Positions 9,806 to 17,895 of a stretch of DNA of 33,925 nucleotides are shown in pieces. The stretch spans positions 1 to 33,925 of the forward strand of contig JAHCKS010000059.1 of the NCBI GenBank assembly GCA_026125665.1, read 5' to 3'. Under the pieces are notes generated by a model that was given only the letters and a program-made list of their open reading frames with translations, was not told the DNA's origin and searched no databases. Numbering within the stretch: the stretch's first letter is position 1; each line of letters starts with the position of its first letter. Source of the stretch: Rubrivivax sp. GTDB lineage: Bacteria; Pseudomonadota; Gammaproteobacteria; Burkholderiales; Burkholderiaceae_C. The translations under genes were made by a program, and so were the position numbers.

Positions 9806-10273
9806 GTGGCGCAGGCTGCCACCGATCCGCCGCACATGGAGATCGACCTCGACACGCTGCGCGGCTTCTTCGCCGCGTCGCCGTTCATGGTGGACCTGGG
9901 CATCGTGCCCACGGCAGCCGGCGAAGGGCGCGTCAGCACGGCGCTGCCGCTGGCCACGCGCCACCTGCAGCACACCGGCCAGGTGCACGCCGGCGTGATG
10001 GCGGCGATGGCCGACCACAGCATGGGTGCCGCCGCGCAGACGATGGCCGCCGACGGCTTCTGGGTGCTCACCGCCGAGCTGAAGACGAGCCTGCTGCGCG
10101 CCGGCAAGGGCGTGCGGCTCGTCTGTGACGCCTGGGTGCTGAAGCCCGGGCGCAACGTCACCTTCACCGAAGCCGAGGTGTTCGCCGAAGGCGCCGGCGG
10201 CGAGCGCACGCTGGTCATGAAGGCCTCGGCGACGATGGCGCTGGCAGCTGCCGCGGCGGCGTTCAAGCGCTGA
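9806..10273 (+). CDS. PaaI-type hotdog thioesterase
   Basis: 155 residues if translation starts at GTG 9806, directly after the dehalogenase stop; ATG 9836 (MEIDLDTLRG) is an equally possible start giving 145 residues, and neither has a strong ribosome site. The hotdog signature is HTGQVHAGVMAAMADHSMGAAAQ, residues 52-74, with the PaaI-style H-x-G turn at HAG. The pattern predicts hydrolysis of an acyl-CoA or aryl-CoA thioester to the free acid. The context (dehalogenase before, acyl-CoA dehydrogenase after) suggests salvage of CoA from poorly degraded acyl groups. Substrate unknown. Confidence 0.85.
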   Translation: MAQAATDPPHMEIDLDTLRGFFAASPFMVDLGIVPTAAGEGRVSTALPLATRHLQHTGQVHAGVMAAMADHSMGAAAQTMAADGFWVLTAELKTSLLRAGKGVRLVCDAWVLKPGRNVTFTEAEVFAEGAGGERTLVMKASATMALAAAAAAFKR

Positions 10274-10312
10274 GCCCGTTCCCGATCACGCCGTCCTTCC
10301 GAACCGTCCACG

Positions 10313-12142
10313 ATGCGCGACACCGTCGACTTCCTGCTGCACGACTGGCTGCACGTCACCGAGCTGACCGCGCGGCCGCGTTTCGCCGAGCACTCGGCCG
10401 AGACCTTCGCGCAGGTGCTCGACACCTGCGAGCGCATCGCGCGCGAGAAATACGCGCCGTTCAACCGCCTCGTCGACACCGAGGAGCCGCGCTTCGATGG
10501 CGAACGCGTCATCCTGCCGCAGGCCACGCACGACGCCTGGGCCGCCTACGCGCAAAGCGGCATGCTCGCCGCGGCGCAGGACTACGCGCTCGGCGGCATG
10601 CAGCTTCCCTACGTGGTGGAGGCGGCGGCCGACGCCTTCTTCGCCAAGGCCTCGGTGGGCATCGGCGGCGGCCTGCTGACGCGCGGCAACGCGGGCCTGC
10701 TGATGGCGCACGGCACCGAGCGGCAGAAGGCGGTGTTCGCCGCCACCGAGTACACGGGGCGCTGGTCGGGCACGATGTGCCTGAGCGAACCGCAGGCCGG
10801 CTCGAGCCTGTCGGACATCACCACCCGGGCCGAGCCCGACGGCGACGATTTCGAGAGCGACCCGCTCGGTCCGCGCTTCCGCCTGCGCGGCAACAAGATG
10901 TGGATCTCCGCCGGCGAACACGAGCTTACCGAGAACATCGTCCACCTGGTTCTTGCCAAGATCCCGCGCGAGGACGGCACCTTGATTCCCGGCACGAAGG
11001 GCATTTCGCTCTTCGTCGTGCCGAAGAGGATGGTCGACGCCGAAGGAAGGCTCACCGGCGAGCGCAACGACGTGGCGCTGGCGGGCCTGAACCACAAGTG
11101 CGGCTGGCGCGGCACGACCAACACGCTGCTCAACTTCGGCGAAGGGCGGTTCAGGCCGCTCGGCCGGGCCGGGGCCGTGGGCTACCTCGTAGGCCGGCCC
11201 GGCGAGGGCCTGCGCTGCATGTTCCACATGATGAACGAAGCGCGCATCGCCGTCGGCCTGGCCGCGGGGATGCTCGGCATGGCCGGTTACGAGGCTTCGC
11301 TCGATTACGCGAGGAACCGGCCGCAGGGCCGGCCCGTCGGCCCTGCGGGCAAGGACCCGTCGCAGCCGCAGGTGCCGCTGATCGAGCACGCCGACATCCG
11401 GCGCATGTTGCTCGCGCAGAAGAGCTACGCCGAAGGTGCGCTGGCGCTCGAGCTGTACTGCGCGCGGCTGGTGGACGAGCAGCACACCGGCGAGCCTGCG
11501 GCGGCCCGCGAGGCCGCGCTGCTGCTCGAGGTGCTCACACCGATCGCCAAGAGCTGGCCGAGCGAGTGGTGCCTTGAGGCCAACTCGCTGGCCATCCAGG
11601 TGCTGGGCGGCTACGGCTACACGCGCGACTTCCCCGTGGAGCAGTACTGGCGCGACAACCGCCTGAACATGATCCACGAAGGCACGCACGGCATCCAGGC
11701 GCTGGACCTGCTGGGGCGCAAGGTGGTGATGGACGGCGGCGCCGGGCTGAAGCTGCTGGCCACGCGCGTGAGCGCGAGCATCGAGGCCGCGGGCCACGTC
11801 GAAGGGTTGGCCGAGCCGGCCAACGCGCTGGCTGCGGCGCTGCACAAGCTCGGCGCGGCGACGAAGGCCGCCTGGGCCACCGGCAACCCCGAGGAAGCGC
11901 TGGCCAACGCCACGCCGTACCTGCAGGCTTTCGGCCACGTGGTGCTCGCGTGGATCTGGCTGGACGTGGCGCGTGCCGCCGTGGCACAGGCGGGTGCGGC
12001 CGGACGCGGCGCGCTGATGCAGGGCAAGATCGCCGCGATGCGCTACTTCTATGCTTACGAGCTGCCGAAGATCGATGCTTGGCTGGGTGTCGTGGCACGG
12101 CGGGAGCCGCTGGTGCGCGAGGTGCAGGCGGCGTGGTTCTGA
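10313..12142 (+). CDS. Acyl-CoA dehydrogenase, long (600-residue) type
   Basis: 609 residues; FAD enzyme introducing the trans-2 double bond into acyl-CoA and passing electrons to ETF. An acyl-CoA dehydrogenase core is preceded by an N-terminal extension and followed by an extra C-terminal helical domain (from about 470), as in DmdC and related proteins. MCLSEPQAGSSLSDI (157-171) is the flavin/substrate middle-domain motif. IHEGTHGIQALDLLGRK (454-470) contains the catalytic-base glutamate E456. MWISAGEHE (197-205) is also typical. The ATG follows the thioesterase by 39 bp with no strong ribosome site. It supplies the first step for the hydratase/dehydrogenase and thiolase upstream. Chain-length preference cannot be read. 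Confidence 0.93.
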   Translation: MRDTVDFLLHDWLHVTELTARPRFAEHSAETFAQVLDTCERIAREKYAPFNRLVDTEEPRFDGERVILPQATHDAWAAYAQSGMLAAAQDYALGGMQLPYVVEAAADAFFAKASVGIGGGLLTRGNAGLLMAHGTERQKAVFAATEYTGRWSGTMCLSEPQAGSSLSDITTRAEPDGDDFESDPLGPRFRLRGNKMWISAGEHELTENIVHLVLAKIPREDGTLIPGTKGISLFVVPKRMVDAEGRLTGERNDVALAGLNHKCGWRGTTNTLLNFGEGRFRPLGRAGAVGYLVGRPGEGLRCMFHMMNEARIAVGLAAGMLGMAGYEASLDYARNRPQGRPVGPAGKDPSQPQVPLIEHADIRRMLLAQKSYAEGALALELYCARLVDEQHTGEPAAAREAALLLEVLTPIAKSWPSEWCLEANSLAIQVLGGYGYTRDFPVEQYWRDNRLNMIHEGTHGIQALDLLGRKVVMDGGAGLKLLATRVSASIEAAGHVEGLAEPANALAAALHKLGAATKAAWATGNPEEALANATPYLQAFGHVVLAWIWLDVARAAVAQAGAAGRGALMQGKIAAMRYFYAYELPKIDAWLGVVARREPLVREVQAAWF

Positions 12143-12212
12143 GCCCGGGCGCTTCGGGCCTGCGCAGGCACGCCGCGTCCGGCGGGCTGGCAAGGTCGAG
12201 CAGGCAGGCAGG

Positions 12213-12407
12213 ATGGCACTGAGCAACCCGCAACTCGAGACGCTGACCTGGGTGCTGATCTTCAGCGGCCTGGTCATCGCCGCGCTCGGTGTCTTCGTGC
12301 AGCGCGGCGGCGGGTCGCACCTCGGTGGGGTGCTGATCGTCGCCGGGCTGGCCGCCGCCGCCGCCGGCATCTTCCTGGTCTGGTGGCGCTCGCGCCGCCC
12401 GGACTGA
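12213..12407 (+). CDS. Small two-helix membrane protein
   Basis: 64 residues, not a recognised family. Two hydrophobic helices (about 12-29 and 37-56) are separated by a short QRGGGSH turn; the tail WWRSRRPD is basic, favouring a cytoplasmic C-terminus. AGGCAGG lies just upstream of the ATG. It sits between an acyl-CoA dehydrogenase and an SDR gene with gaps of 70 and 35 bp, so it is likely in the same transcript. Coding is supported by the two clean helices and ribosome site rather than by homology. Confidence 0.6.
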   Translation: MALSNPQLETLTWVLIFSGLVIAALGVFVQRGGGSHLGGVLIVAGLAAAAAGIFLVWWRSRRPD

Positions 12408-12442
12408 CCCTCCACCTTCCACGACACCCGCAGGAGACTCCC

Positions 12443-13231
12443 ATGGGCACCCCGGTGCTGAAGCTCTTCGACCTGACGGGCCAGGTGGCCCTCGTCACCG
12501 GCGGCTCGCGCGGCCTCGGGCTGCAGATCGCCGAGGCCCTGGGCGACGCCGGCGCGAAGATCATGCTGACCTCGCGCAAGGCGGCCGACCTCGAGGAGGC
12601 GGCGGCCGACCTGGCCGAACGCGGCATCGACGCACGCTGGGTCGCCGCCGATGCGAGCGACCCCGCGGGCGTGAAGAAGGTCGTCGACGAGACGATGCAG
12701 CGGCTGGGCCACATCGACATCCTCGTCAACAACGCCGGTGCCACCTGGGGCGCGCCGGCCGAGGACTACCCGCTGGAGGCCTGGGACAAGGTGATGAACC
12801 TGAACATCCGCAGCATGTTCCTGTTCAGCCAGGCGGTGGGCAAGGCGAGCATGATCCCGCGCAAGCGCGGCCGCATCCTCAACGTGGCCAGCATCGCGGG
12901 CCTGGGCGGCAGCATGAACGTCGAGTTCATCGCCTACGGCGCAAGCAAGGGCGCGGCGGTGAACTTCACGCGCACGCTGGCCGGCGAGTGGGGTGAACAC
13001 GGCATCACCGTCAACGCGCTGGCCCCCGGCTTCTTCCCGAGCCGGATGACGCAGGGCACGCTGAAGACGATCGGTGTCGACAACCTCGCGGCGCGCGCGC
13101 CGCTCGGGCGGCTGGGCGACGACGACGACCTCAAGGGCGCCGCGCTGCTCTTCGCCAGCGCCGCCGGCAAGCACATCACCGGGCAGATCCTCGCCGTCGA
13201 CGGCGGCGTCTCCTGCGTGCACGGGGGCTGA
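12443..13231 (+). CDS. Short-chain dehydrogenase/reductase (SDR)
   Basis: 262 residues, classical SDR. NAD(P) motif TGGSRGLG (19-26), NNAG (96-99), catalytic S150, Y165 and K169 (YGASK), and a C-terminal GQILAVDGG. AGGAGA precedes the ATG. An Arg after the glycine-rich Ser (SRG) and SRK after the second strand suggest NADP(H), which is inference. The match is to the 3-oxoacyl reductase/gluconate dehydrogenase-like group; the true substrate is unknown. Followed within 8 bp by a thioesterase gene, so they are probably one unit. Confidence 0.9.
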   Translation: MGTPVLKLFDLTGQVALVTGGSRGLGLQIAEALGDAGAKIMLTSRKAADLEEAAADLAERGIDARWVAADASDPAGVKKVVDETMQRLGHIDILVNNAGATWGAPAEDYPLEAWDKVMNLNIRSMFLFSQAVGKASMIPRKRGRILNVASIAGLGGSMNVEFIAYGASKGAAVNFTRTLAGEWGEHGITVNALAPGFFPSRMTQGTLKTIGVDNLAARAPLGRLGDDDDLKGAALLFASAAGKHITGQILAVDGGVSCVHGG

Positions 13232-13238
13232 AGAGAAG

Positions 13239-13745
13239 ATGGCACGCAGGAAGCGCCAGGGGCCGCTGCACTTCCCGGTGCACATCCCCTTCGTCGAGGA
13301 GCTCGGCCTGGAGCTGTGGCACGCCGGCGACGGCACGAGCGAGCTGCGCGTCGACCTCGACGACGCGCACATGAACAGCTGGGAGGTGGCGCACGGCGGC
13401 GTGCTGATGACCCTGCTCGACGTGGCCATGGCGCAGGCCGCGCGCACGATGCGCCACGAAGGCGAGACCTTCGGCCCGAGCGTCGCGACGATCGAGATGA
13501 AGACGAGCTTCGTGCGCCCGGCCGAGGGCCTGCTGACGGCGCGCGGCAGGCTGCTGCACCGCACGGCCACGCTCGCCTTCTGCGAGGCCGGTGTCACCGA
13601 CGAGAAAGGGCACCTCTGCGCGCACAGCACCGGCACGTTCAAGTACCTGCGCGCGCTGGCCGGCCGCAAGTCCCGTGCCGCACGCGCCGACGCCGCGCCG
13701 GCTGCCGGCGATGCCACGACGACGACGAAGGAGACCCCGCGATGA
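13239..13745 (+). CDS. PaaI-type hotdog thioesterase, second copy
   Basis: 168 residues. Hotdog-fold marks: NSWEVAHGGVLMTLLDVAM (46-64), with H-G-G and the catalytic-position Asp on the long helix, then SVATIEMKTSFVRPAEG (81-97). The tail from about 145 is Ala/Thr-rich and likely disordered. Expected to hydrolyse an acyl-CoA. The ATG is only 7 bp after the SDR stop with a weak ribosome site, so translation is probably coupled; its TGA overlaps the ATG of the next gene (ATGA). It is distinct in sequence from the thioesterase at 9806. Confidence 0.86.
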   Translation: MARRKRQGPLHFPVHIPFVEELGLELWHAGDGTSELRVDLDDAHMNSWEVAHGGVLMTLLDVAMAQAARTMRHEGETFGPSVATIEMKTSFVRPAEGLLTARGRLLHRTATLAFCEAGVTDEKGHLCAHSTGTFKYLRALAGRKSRAARADAAPAAGDATTTTKETPR

Positions 13746-14755
13746 AGAACCGCCGCATCGTGCTGGCCTCGCGTCCTGCGGGCGAGGCGACGAGCGCGCA
13801 CTTCCGCCTCGAGACGGTGGACACGCCACCGCTCGCGGAAGGGCAGGTGATGGTGCGCAACCACTGGCTGAGCCTGGACCCGTACATGCGCATGCGCATG
13901 AACGACGCGAAGAGCTACGCGCCGCCGGTGGCCGTGGACTCGGTGATGGTCGGCGGCACAGCGGGCGAGGTGGTCGAGTCGCGGCACGCGGGCTTCGGGC
14001 CCGGCGACACCGTCGTCGCGCAGGGCGGGTGGCAGGAGCTCTCGGTGCTCGACGCGACGCAGAAGGGCGTCGTGCGCAAGGTGGACACCTCGCGCGTGCC
14101 GCTCAGCGCCTACCTGGGGCCGGTGGGCATGCCCGGTGTCACGGCCTGGGTCGGCCTCGTGCACTTCATCGAGCCGAAGGCCGGCGAGACGATCGTCGTC
14201 GACGCCGCCAGCGGCGCCGTGGGCGGCATCGTCGGCCAGCTTGCCAAGGCGCGCGGCTGCCGCGCCGTGGGCATTGCCGGCGGGCCCGACAAGTGCGCCT
14301 ACGTCAACGAAGAGCTCGGCTTCGACGCCTGCATCGACTACAAGGCGCACCGCGACTTCGCCTCGCTCGCCGCGGCACTCGACGCCGCGGCGCCGAACGG
14401 CGTCGACGGCCTGTTCGAGAACGTCGGCGGGCTGCTGCTGGACGTGTCGCTGTCGCGCATGAACGCCTTCGGGCGCATCGCGCTGTGCGGCATGATCGCC
14501 GGCTACGACGGGCAGCCGATGCCGATCGCGAATCCGCGCCTGCTGCTGACGCAGCGCCTGCGCCTGCAGGGCTTCATCGTCAGCGAACACATGCCGCTGT
14601 GGCCGCAGGCGCTGGCCGAGCTCGGCGAAGGCGTGGCCTCGGGCCGCCTGAAGTACCGCGAGACCATCGCGCACGGCCTCGACAACGCGCCCGAAGCGTT
14701 CCTCGGCCTGCTGAAGGGGCGCAATTTCGGCAAGCAGCTCGTGAAGCTGGTGTAG
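13742..14755 (+). CDS. NADP-dependent medium-chain oxidoreductase, CurA/leukotriene-B4-dehydrogenase type
   Basis: 337 residues, zinc-free MDR family. It reduces the C=C bond of alpha,beta-unsaturated carbonyls such as alkenals or curcumin-like enones using NADPH. Visible features are WLSLDPYMRMRM (43-54), the typical substrate-site start of this family, the nucleotide loop AASGAVGGIVGQLAK (about 152-166) and ENVGG (about 222). No zinc-ligand cysteine/histidine set is present. The start overlaps the previous stop in ATGA. In this setting it may detoxify reactive enals from lipid oxidation (inference). Exact substrate unknown. Confidence 0.9.
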   Translation: MKNRRIVLASRPAGEATSAHFRLETVDTPPLAEGQVMVRNHWLSLDPYMRMRMNDAKSYAPPVAVDSVMVGGTAGEVVESRHAGFGPGDTVVAQGGWQELSVLDATQKGVVRKVDTSRVPLSAYLGPVGMPGVTAWVGLVHFIEPKAGETIVVDAASGAVGGIVGQLAKARGCRAVGIAGGPDKCAYVNEELGFDACIDYKAHRDFASLAAALDAAAPNGVDGLFENVGGLLLDVSLSRMNAFGRIALCGMIAGYDGQPMPIANPRLLLTQRLRLQGFIVSEHMPLWPQALAELGEGVASGRLKYRETIAHGLDNAPEAFLGLLKGRNFGKQLVKLV

Positions 14756-14789
14756 GCAACCCCAAGCAACCCCCGGACGGGCCGTCGCG

Positions 14790-15236
14790 ATGCACTGGAC
14801 CTGGTCGCGCTTCGCCGAACTGCGCACGGACGACCTGTACGACGCGCTGGCGCTGCGCGGCCGCGTCTTCGTCGTCGAGCAGCACTGCCCGTACCTGGAT
14901 GCCGACGGCTTCGACCGCGCGGCCTGGCACCTGCTCGGGCGCGATGCCGCGGGCACGCTCGTCGCCTGCCTGCGCGTGCTCGACGCCGGTGCGAAACACG
15001 CCGAGCCTTCGATCGGCCGCGTCGTCACCGCGCCCGAGGTGCGCGGCCGGGGCCTCGGGCGCGCCCTCTTCGCCGAGGGCCTGGCGCGGTGCGTGGCCGC
15101 CTGGCCGGGTCGGCGCATCCGGCTGGATGCGCAGGCGCATCTCGAGCACTTCTACGCCGGCTTCGGCTTCGTGCGCGAAGGCGACACGTACGACGAGGAC
15201 GGCATCGCGCATGTCCGCATGTGGAGGGCACCATGA
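14790..15236 (+). CDS. elaA: ElaA-like GNAT acetyltransferase
   Basis: 148 residues. ElaA-family opening: LYDALALRGRVFVVEQHCPYLDADGFD spans 17-43. The acetyl-CoA loop VRGRGLGRALF lies at about 82-92 (Q/RxxGxG/A type), and FYAGFGFVREGD near the end is the GNAT fourth motif. It transfers an acetyl group to an unknown acceptor. The stop overlaps the aidB ATG by 4 bp (ATGA), so they are translationally coupled. ElaA has no well-defined role in other bacteria. Confidence 0.88.
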   Translation: MHWTWSRFAELRTDDLYDALALRGRVFVVEQHCPYLDADGFDRAAWHLLGRDAAGTLVACLRVLDAGAKHAEPSIGRVVTAPEVRGRGLGRALFAEGLARCVAAWPGRRIRLDAQAHLEHFYAGFGFVREGDTYDEDGIAHVRMWRAP

Positions 15237-16906
15237 GCACCGCCAAAGTGACCGCGACGCACGAAGTCTTCAACCAGGCCGAGCCGCTTGCGGACGTCAA
15301 CCTGTGGCGCGCCAACCGGCCGCTGCAGGACGCGATGCGCACGCTGGCGCCCGGGCTCGAGACGGCGCGCCTCGACGCGCTCGGTGCCGAGATGGGCAGC
15401 GCCGCGATGCAGCGGCACGCGCGGCTGGCCAACCAGCACGCACCGGTGCTGCACGCGCACGACCTGGTCGGCCGCCGCGTCGACCGGGTCGAGTTCCACC
15501 CGAGCTACCACGCGCTGCTCGGTGCGGCCCTGCGGCACGGGCTGCACGGCGCGCCGTGGGCAGCGGGGCCGCTCGCGCATGTCGAGCGCGCGGCCGGCTT
15601 CATGCTCTTCACCGAGGCCGAGCCGTCGGTGCTGTGCCCGGTGTCGATGACCTATGCGGTCACGCCCGCGCTGCGCGCCAACGCGGCGTTGCAGGCGCAG
15701 TGGGGGCCGCGGGTCGCCGGCCGCGACTACGACGAGCGTTTCGTGCCCGGCACGGCCAAGCGCGCCGTGACGATGGGCATGGGCATGACCGAGAAGCAGG
15801 GCGGCTCGGACGTGCGCGCCAACACGACGCGCGCCGTGCCCGACGGTGAGGACGCGTGGGGCCGGCGCTACCGCATCACCGGCCACAAGTGGTTCATGTC
15901 CGCGCCGATGTGCGACGCCTTCCTGGTGCTGGCGCAGGCGACCGGCGGCCTGTCGTGCTTCTTCCTGCCGCGCCACCGGCCCGACGGCTCGGTGAACACG
16001 ATCCACGTGCAGCGCCTGAAGCACAAGCTCGGCAATCACGCAAACGCCAGCAGCGAGGTGGAATTCACCGACGCCGCCGGCTGGCTCGTCGGCGACGAAG
16101 GCCGTGGTGTGCCGCAGATCCTGGCCATGGGCGCGCTGACGCGGCTCGATTGCGCGCTCGGCACTGCCGGGCTGATGCGGCAGGCGCTGTCGGTCGCGCT
16201 GCACCACACGGCACAGCGGCACGCCTTCGGCAAGCCGCTCGTCGCGCAGCCGCTGATGAAGAACGTGCTCGCCGACCTGGCGCTGGAGAGCGAGGCGGCG
16301 ACGCTGCTGGCGCTGCGCCTCGCGTTCTCGGTGGACGCCACCGAGAACGGGCACGGCGATGTCGCCCACGAGGCCGTGATGCGCCGCCTGCTCACGCCGG
16401 TGGCCAAGTTCTGGGTGTGCAAGCGCGGCAGCCACTTCGCGCAGGAGGCGATGGAGTGCCTGGGCGGCAACGGCTACGTCGAAGCCGGCGGCGAAGGCGT
16501 GATGGCGCGCATCTACCGCGAGATGCCGCTCAACAGCATCTGGGAAGGCGCGGGCAACATCATGGCGCTGGACCTGCTGCGCGCGCTGCGCGGCGCCGAC
16601 GTCGCGCCGGCCATCGAGCAAGAGCTCGGCGACGCGCGCGCCCGCCACCCGGCGCTCGAGCGTGCCGCGGCGCGCGTGCTCGCGGCCATCGACGGCGGCG
16701 TGCACGAGGCGCAGGCGCGCATCCTGGTGCGCGACACCGCGCTCGTGCTGCAGGCGGCGCTGCTGGCGCGCATCTCGCCGCCGCAGGTGTTCGACGCCTT
16801 CTGCGCCGCGCGCCTGGCGGCCGGCAGCGACGCCTTCGGCATGCTCGACACCGTCGCCGACCTCGATGCCCTCATCGACCGGGCGATGCCCGTGGAGCAT
16901 GCGTGA
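15233..16906 (+). CDS. aidB: AidB-type acyl-CoA dehydrogenase
   Basis: 557 residues against about 541 for E. coli AidB, a flavoprotein of the acyl-CoA dehydrogenase superfamily induced by alkylation damage and able to bind DNA. Recognition rests on FNQAEPLADVNLW near the N-terminus, MGMTEKQGGSDVRANTT (about 182-198), GHKWFMSAP and MARIYREMPLNSIWEGAGN (about 424-442), all close to E. coli AidB. The start overlaps elaA and the stop overlaps the GST gene (GTGA). No adaptive-response genes (ada, alkB, alkA) are nearby; the neighbours are lipid and detoxification enzymes, so a metabolic role is as likely as DNA protection here. Confidence 0.92.
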   Translation: MSTAKVTATHEVFNQAEPLADVNLWRANRPLQDAMRTLAPGLETARLDALGAEMGSAAMQRHARLANQHAPVLHAHDLVGRRVDRVEFHPSYHALLGAALRHGLHGAPWAAGPLAHVERAAGFMLFTEAEPSVLCPVSMTYAVTPALRANAALQAQWGPRVAGRDYDERFVPGTAKRAVTMGMGMTEKQGGSDVRANTTRAVPDGEDAWGRRYRITGHKWFMSAPMCDAFLVLAQATGGLSCFFLPRHRPDGSVNTIHVQRLKHKLGNHANASSEVEFTDAAGWLVGDEGRGVPQILAMGALTRLDCALGTAGLMRQALSVALHHTAQRHAFGKPLVAQPLMKNVLADLALESEAATLLALRLAFSVDATENGHGDVAHEAVMRRLLTPVAKFWVCKRGSHFAQEAMECLGGNGYVEAGGEGVMARIYREMPLNSIWEGAGNIMALDLLRALRGADVAPAIEQELGDARARHPALERAAARVLAAIDGGVHEAQARILVRDTALVLQAALLARISPPQVFDAFCAARLAAGSDAFGMLDTVADLDALIDRAMPVEHA

Positions 16907-17895
16907 ACGACCCGATGAACGACACCCTTGTCCTGCACCAGTTCGCCGCGTCGCCGTTCTCGGAGAAGGTGCGGCTCGTCCTCGGCTTCAAGCGCCTGGC
17001 GTGGGCGGCGGTCGAGATCCCGATCGTCATGCCCAAGCCCGACGTGGTGGCGCTGACCGGCGGCCACCGGCGCACGCCGTTCCTGCAGGTCGGCGCGGAC
17101 ATCTACTGCGATTCGGCGCTGGTGGCCAAGGTGCTTGAGCGCTTGCGGCCGCAGCCGACGCTGTATCCGGCGAGCGCGCCGCTGGCGGAGCAGGTGGCGC
17201 AGTGGGCCGACAGCACGCTGTTCTGGGCCGCCGTGCCCTGGGCGGCGCAGCCGGCGGCGGCGGCCGTGGTGATGGGCGGCGCATCGCCCGAAGCGCTCAA
17301 GGCCTTCGCCATGGACCGCGCCGCGTTCACCGCCGGCATGAAGCGGCTCAACACGGCCGAGGCGCGCGTGCAGGTGGTGCGGCACGGCGCGGCGCTCGAG
17401 CGGCAGCTCGCTCGGCAGGCCGGCGCCGGCCACGGGTTCCTGCTCGGCCCCGACGCGTCGATCGCCGACTTCTCGGTGGCGCACTGCCTATGGTTCATTC
17501 GCCGGGCCAGGCCCGTCGCGGGCATCCTCGAGCCGTTCCCGGCGCTGAACGCCTGGCTCGACCGCGTGCTCGCGTTCGGCCATGGCGAGCGGCGCGAGAT
17601 GACGAGCGGCGAGGCCGTCGCCATCGCTGCCGCGGCCGCGGCGGCAGGCACGCATGCACCCGCCGAGGTGCTGCCCGGCCAGCGCCTGGAAGCCGGCATG
17701 CCGGTCGTGGCCTGCGCCACCGACTACGGCACCGACCCGGTGACCGGCACGCTTGTCGGCCTCGACGACGAGGAGATCGTCGTGCGCCGCACCGACGAGC
17801 GCGCCGGCACCGTGCACGTGCACTTCCCGCGCGCCGGCTTCCAGGTGCGCGAGGTCAAGGACGAGACGGCATCACGCGTGGAGACAGCCCGATGA
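16903..17895 (+). CDS. Glutathione S-transferase-like protein with C-terminal extension
   Basis: 330 residues from GTG 16903; ATG 16915 is the alternative, but GGAG at 16894 fits the GTG. A thioredoxin-fold GST N-domain (about 5-80) begins LVLHQFAASPFSEKVRLVL, with Ser where a Cys or Ser is usual, and RRTPFLQ/CDSALVAKVLE forms the glutathione-binding part. An all-helical GST domain follows to about 230. After a long Ala-rich stretch there is an extra domain (about 250-325), with predicted short strands, ending in HFPRAGFQVREV. Function of the extension is unknown to me. The gene overlaps aidB (GTGA) and the next SDR (ATGA). Confidence 0.85.
   Translation: MNDPMNDTLVLHQFAASPFSEKVRLVLGFKRLAWAAVEIPIVMPKPDVVALTGGHRRTPFLQVGADIYCDSALVAKVLERLRPQPTLYPASAPLAEQVAQWADSTLFWAAVPWAAQPAAAAVVMGGASPEALKAFAMDRAAFTAGMKRLNTAEARVQVVRHGAALERQLARQAGAGHGFLLGPDASIADFSVAHCLWFIRRARPVAGILEPFPALNAWLDRVLAFGHGERREMTSGEAVAIAAAAAAAGTHAPAEVLPGQRLEAGMPVVACATDYGTDPVTGTLVGLDDEEIVVRRTDERAGTVHVHFPRAGFQVREVKDETASRVETAR

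Noticed and set aside
10286-15118. A 1610-codon minus-strand open frame across the acyl-CoA dehydrogenase, SDR and CurA-like genes
   Set aside because: It covers six well-supported plus-strand genes and reads as HRHR/AQ-rich shadow sequence; stop codons are simply rare at this GC content.
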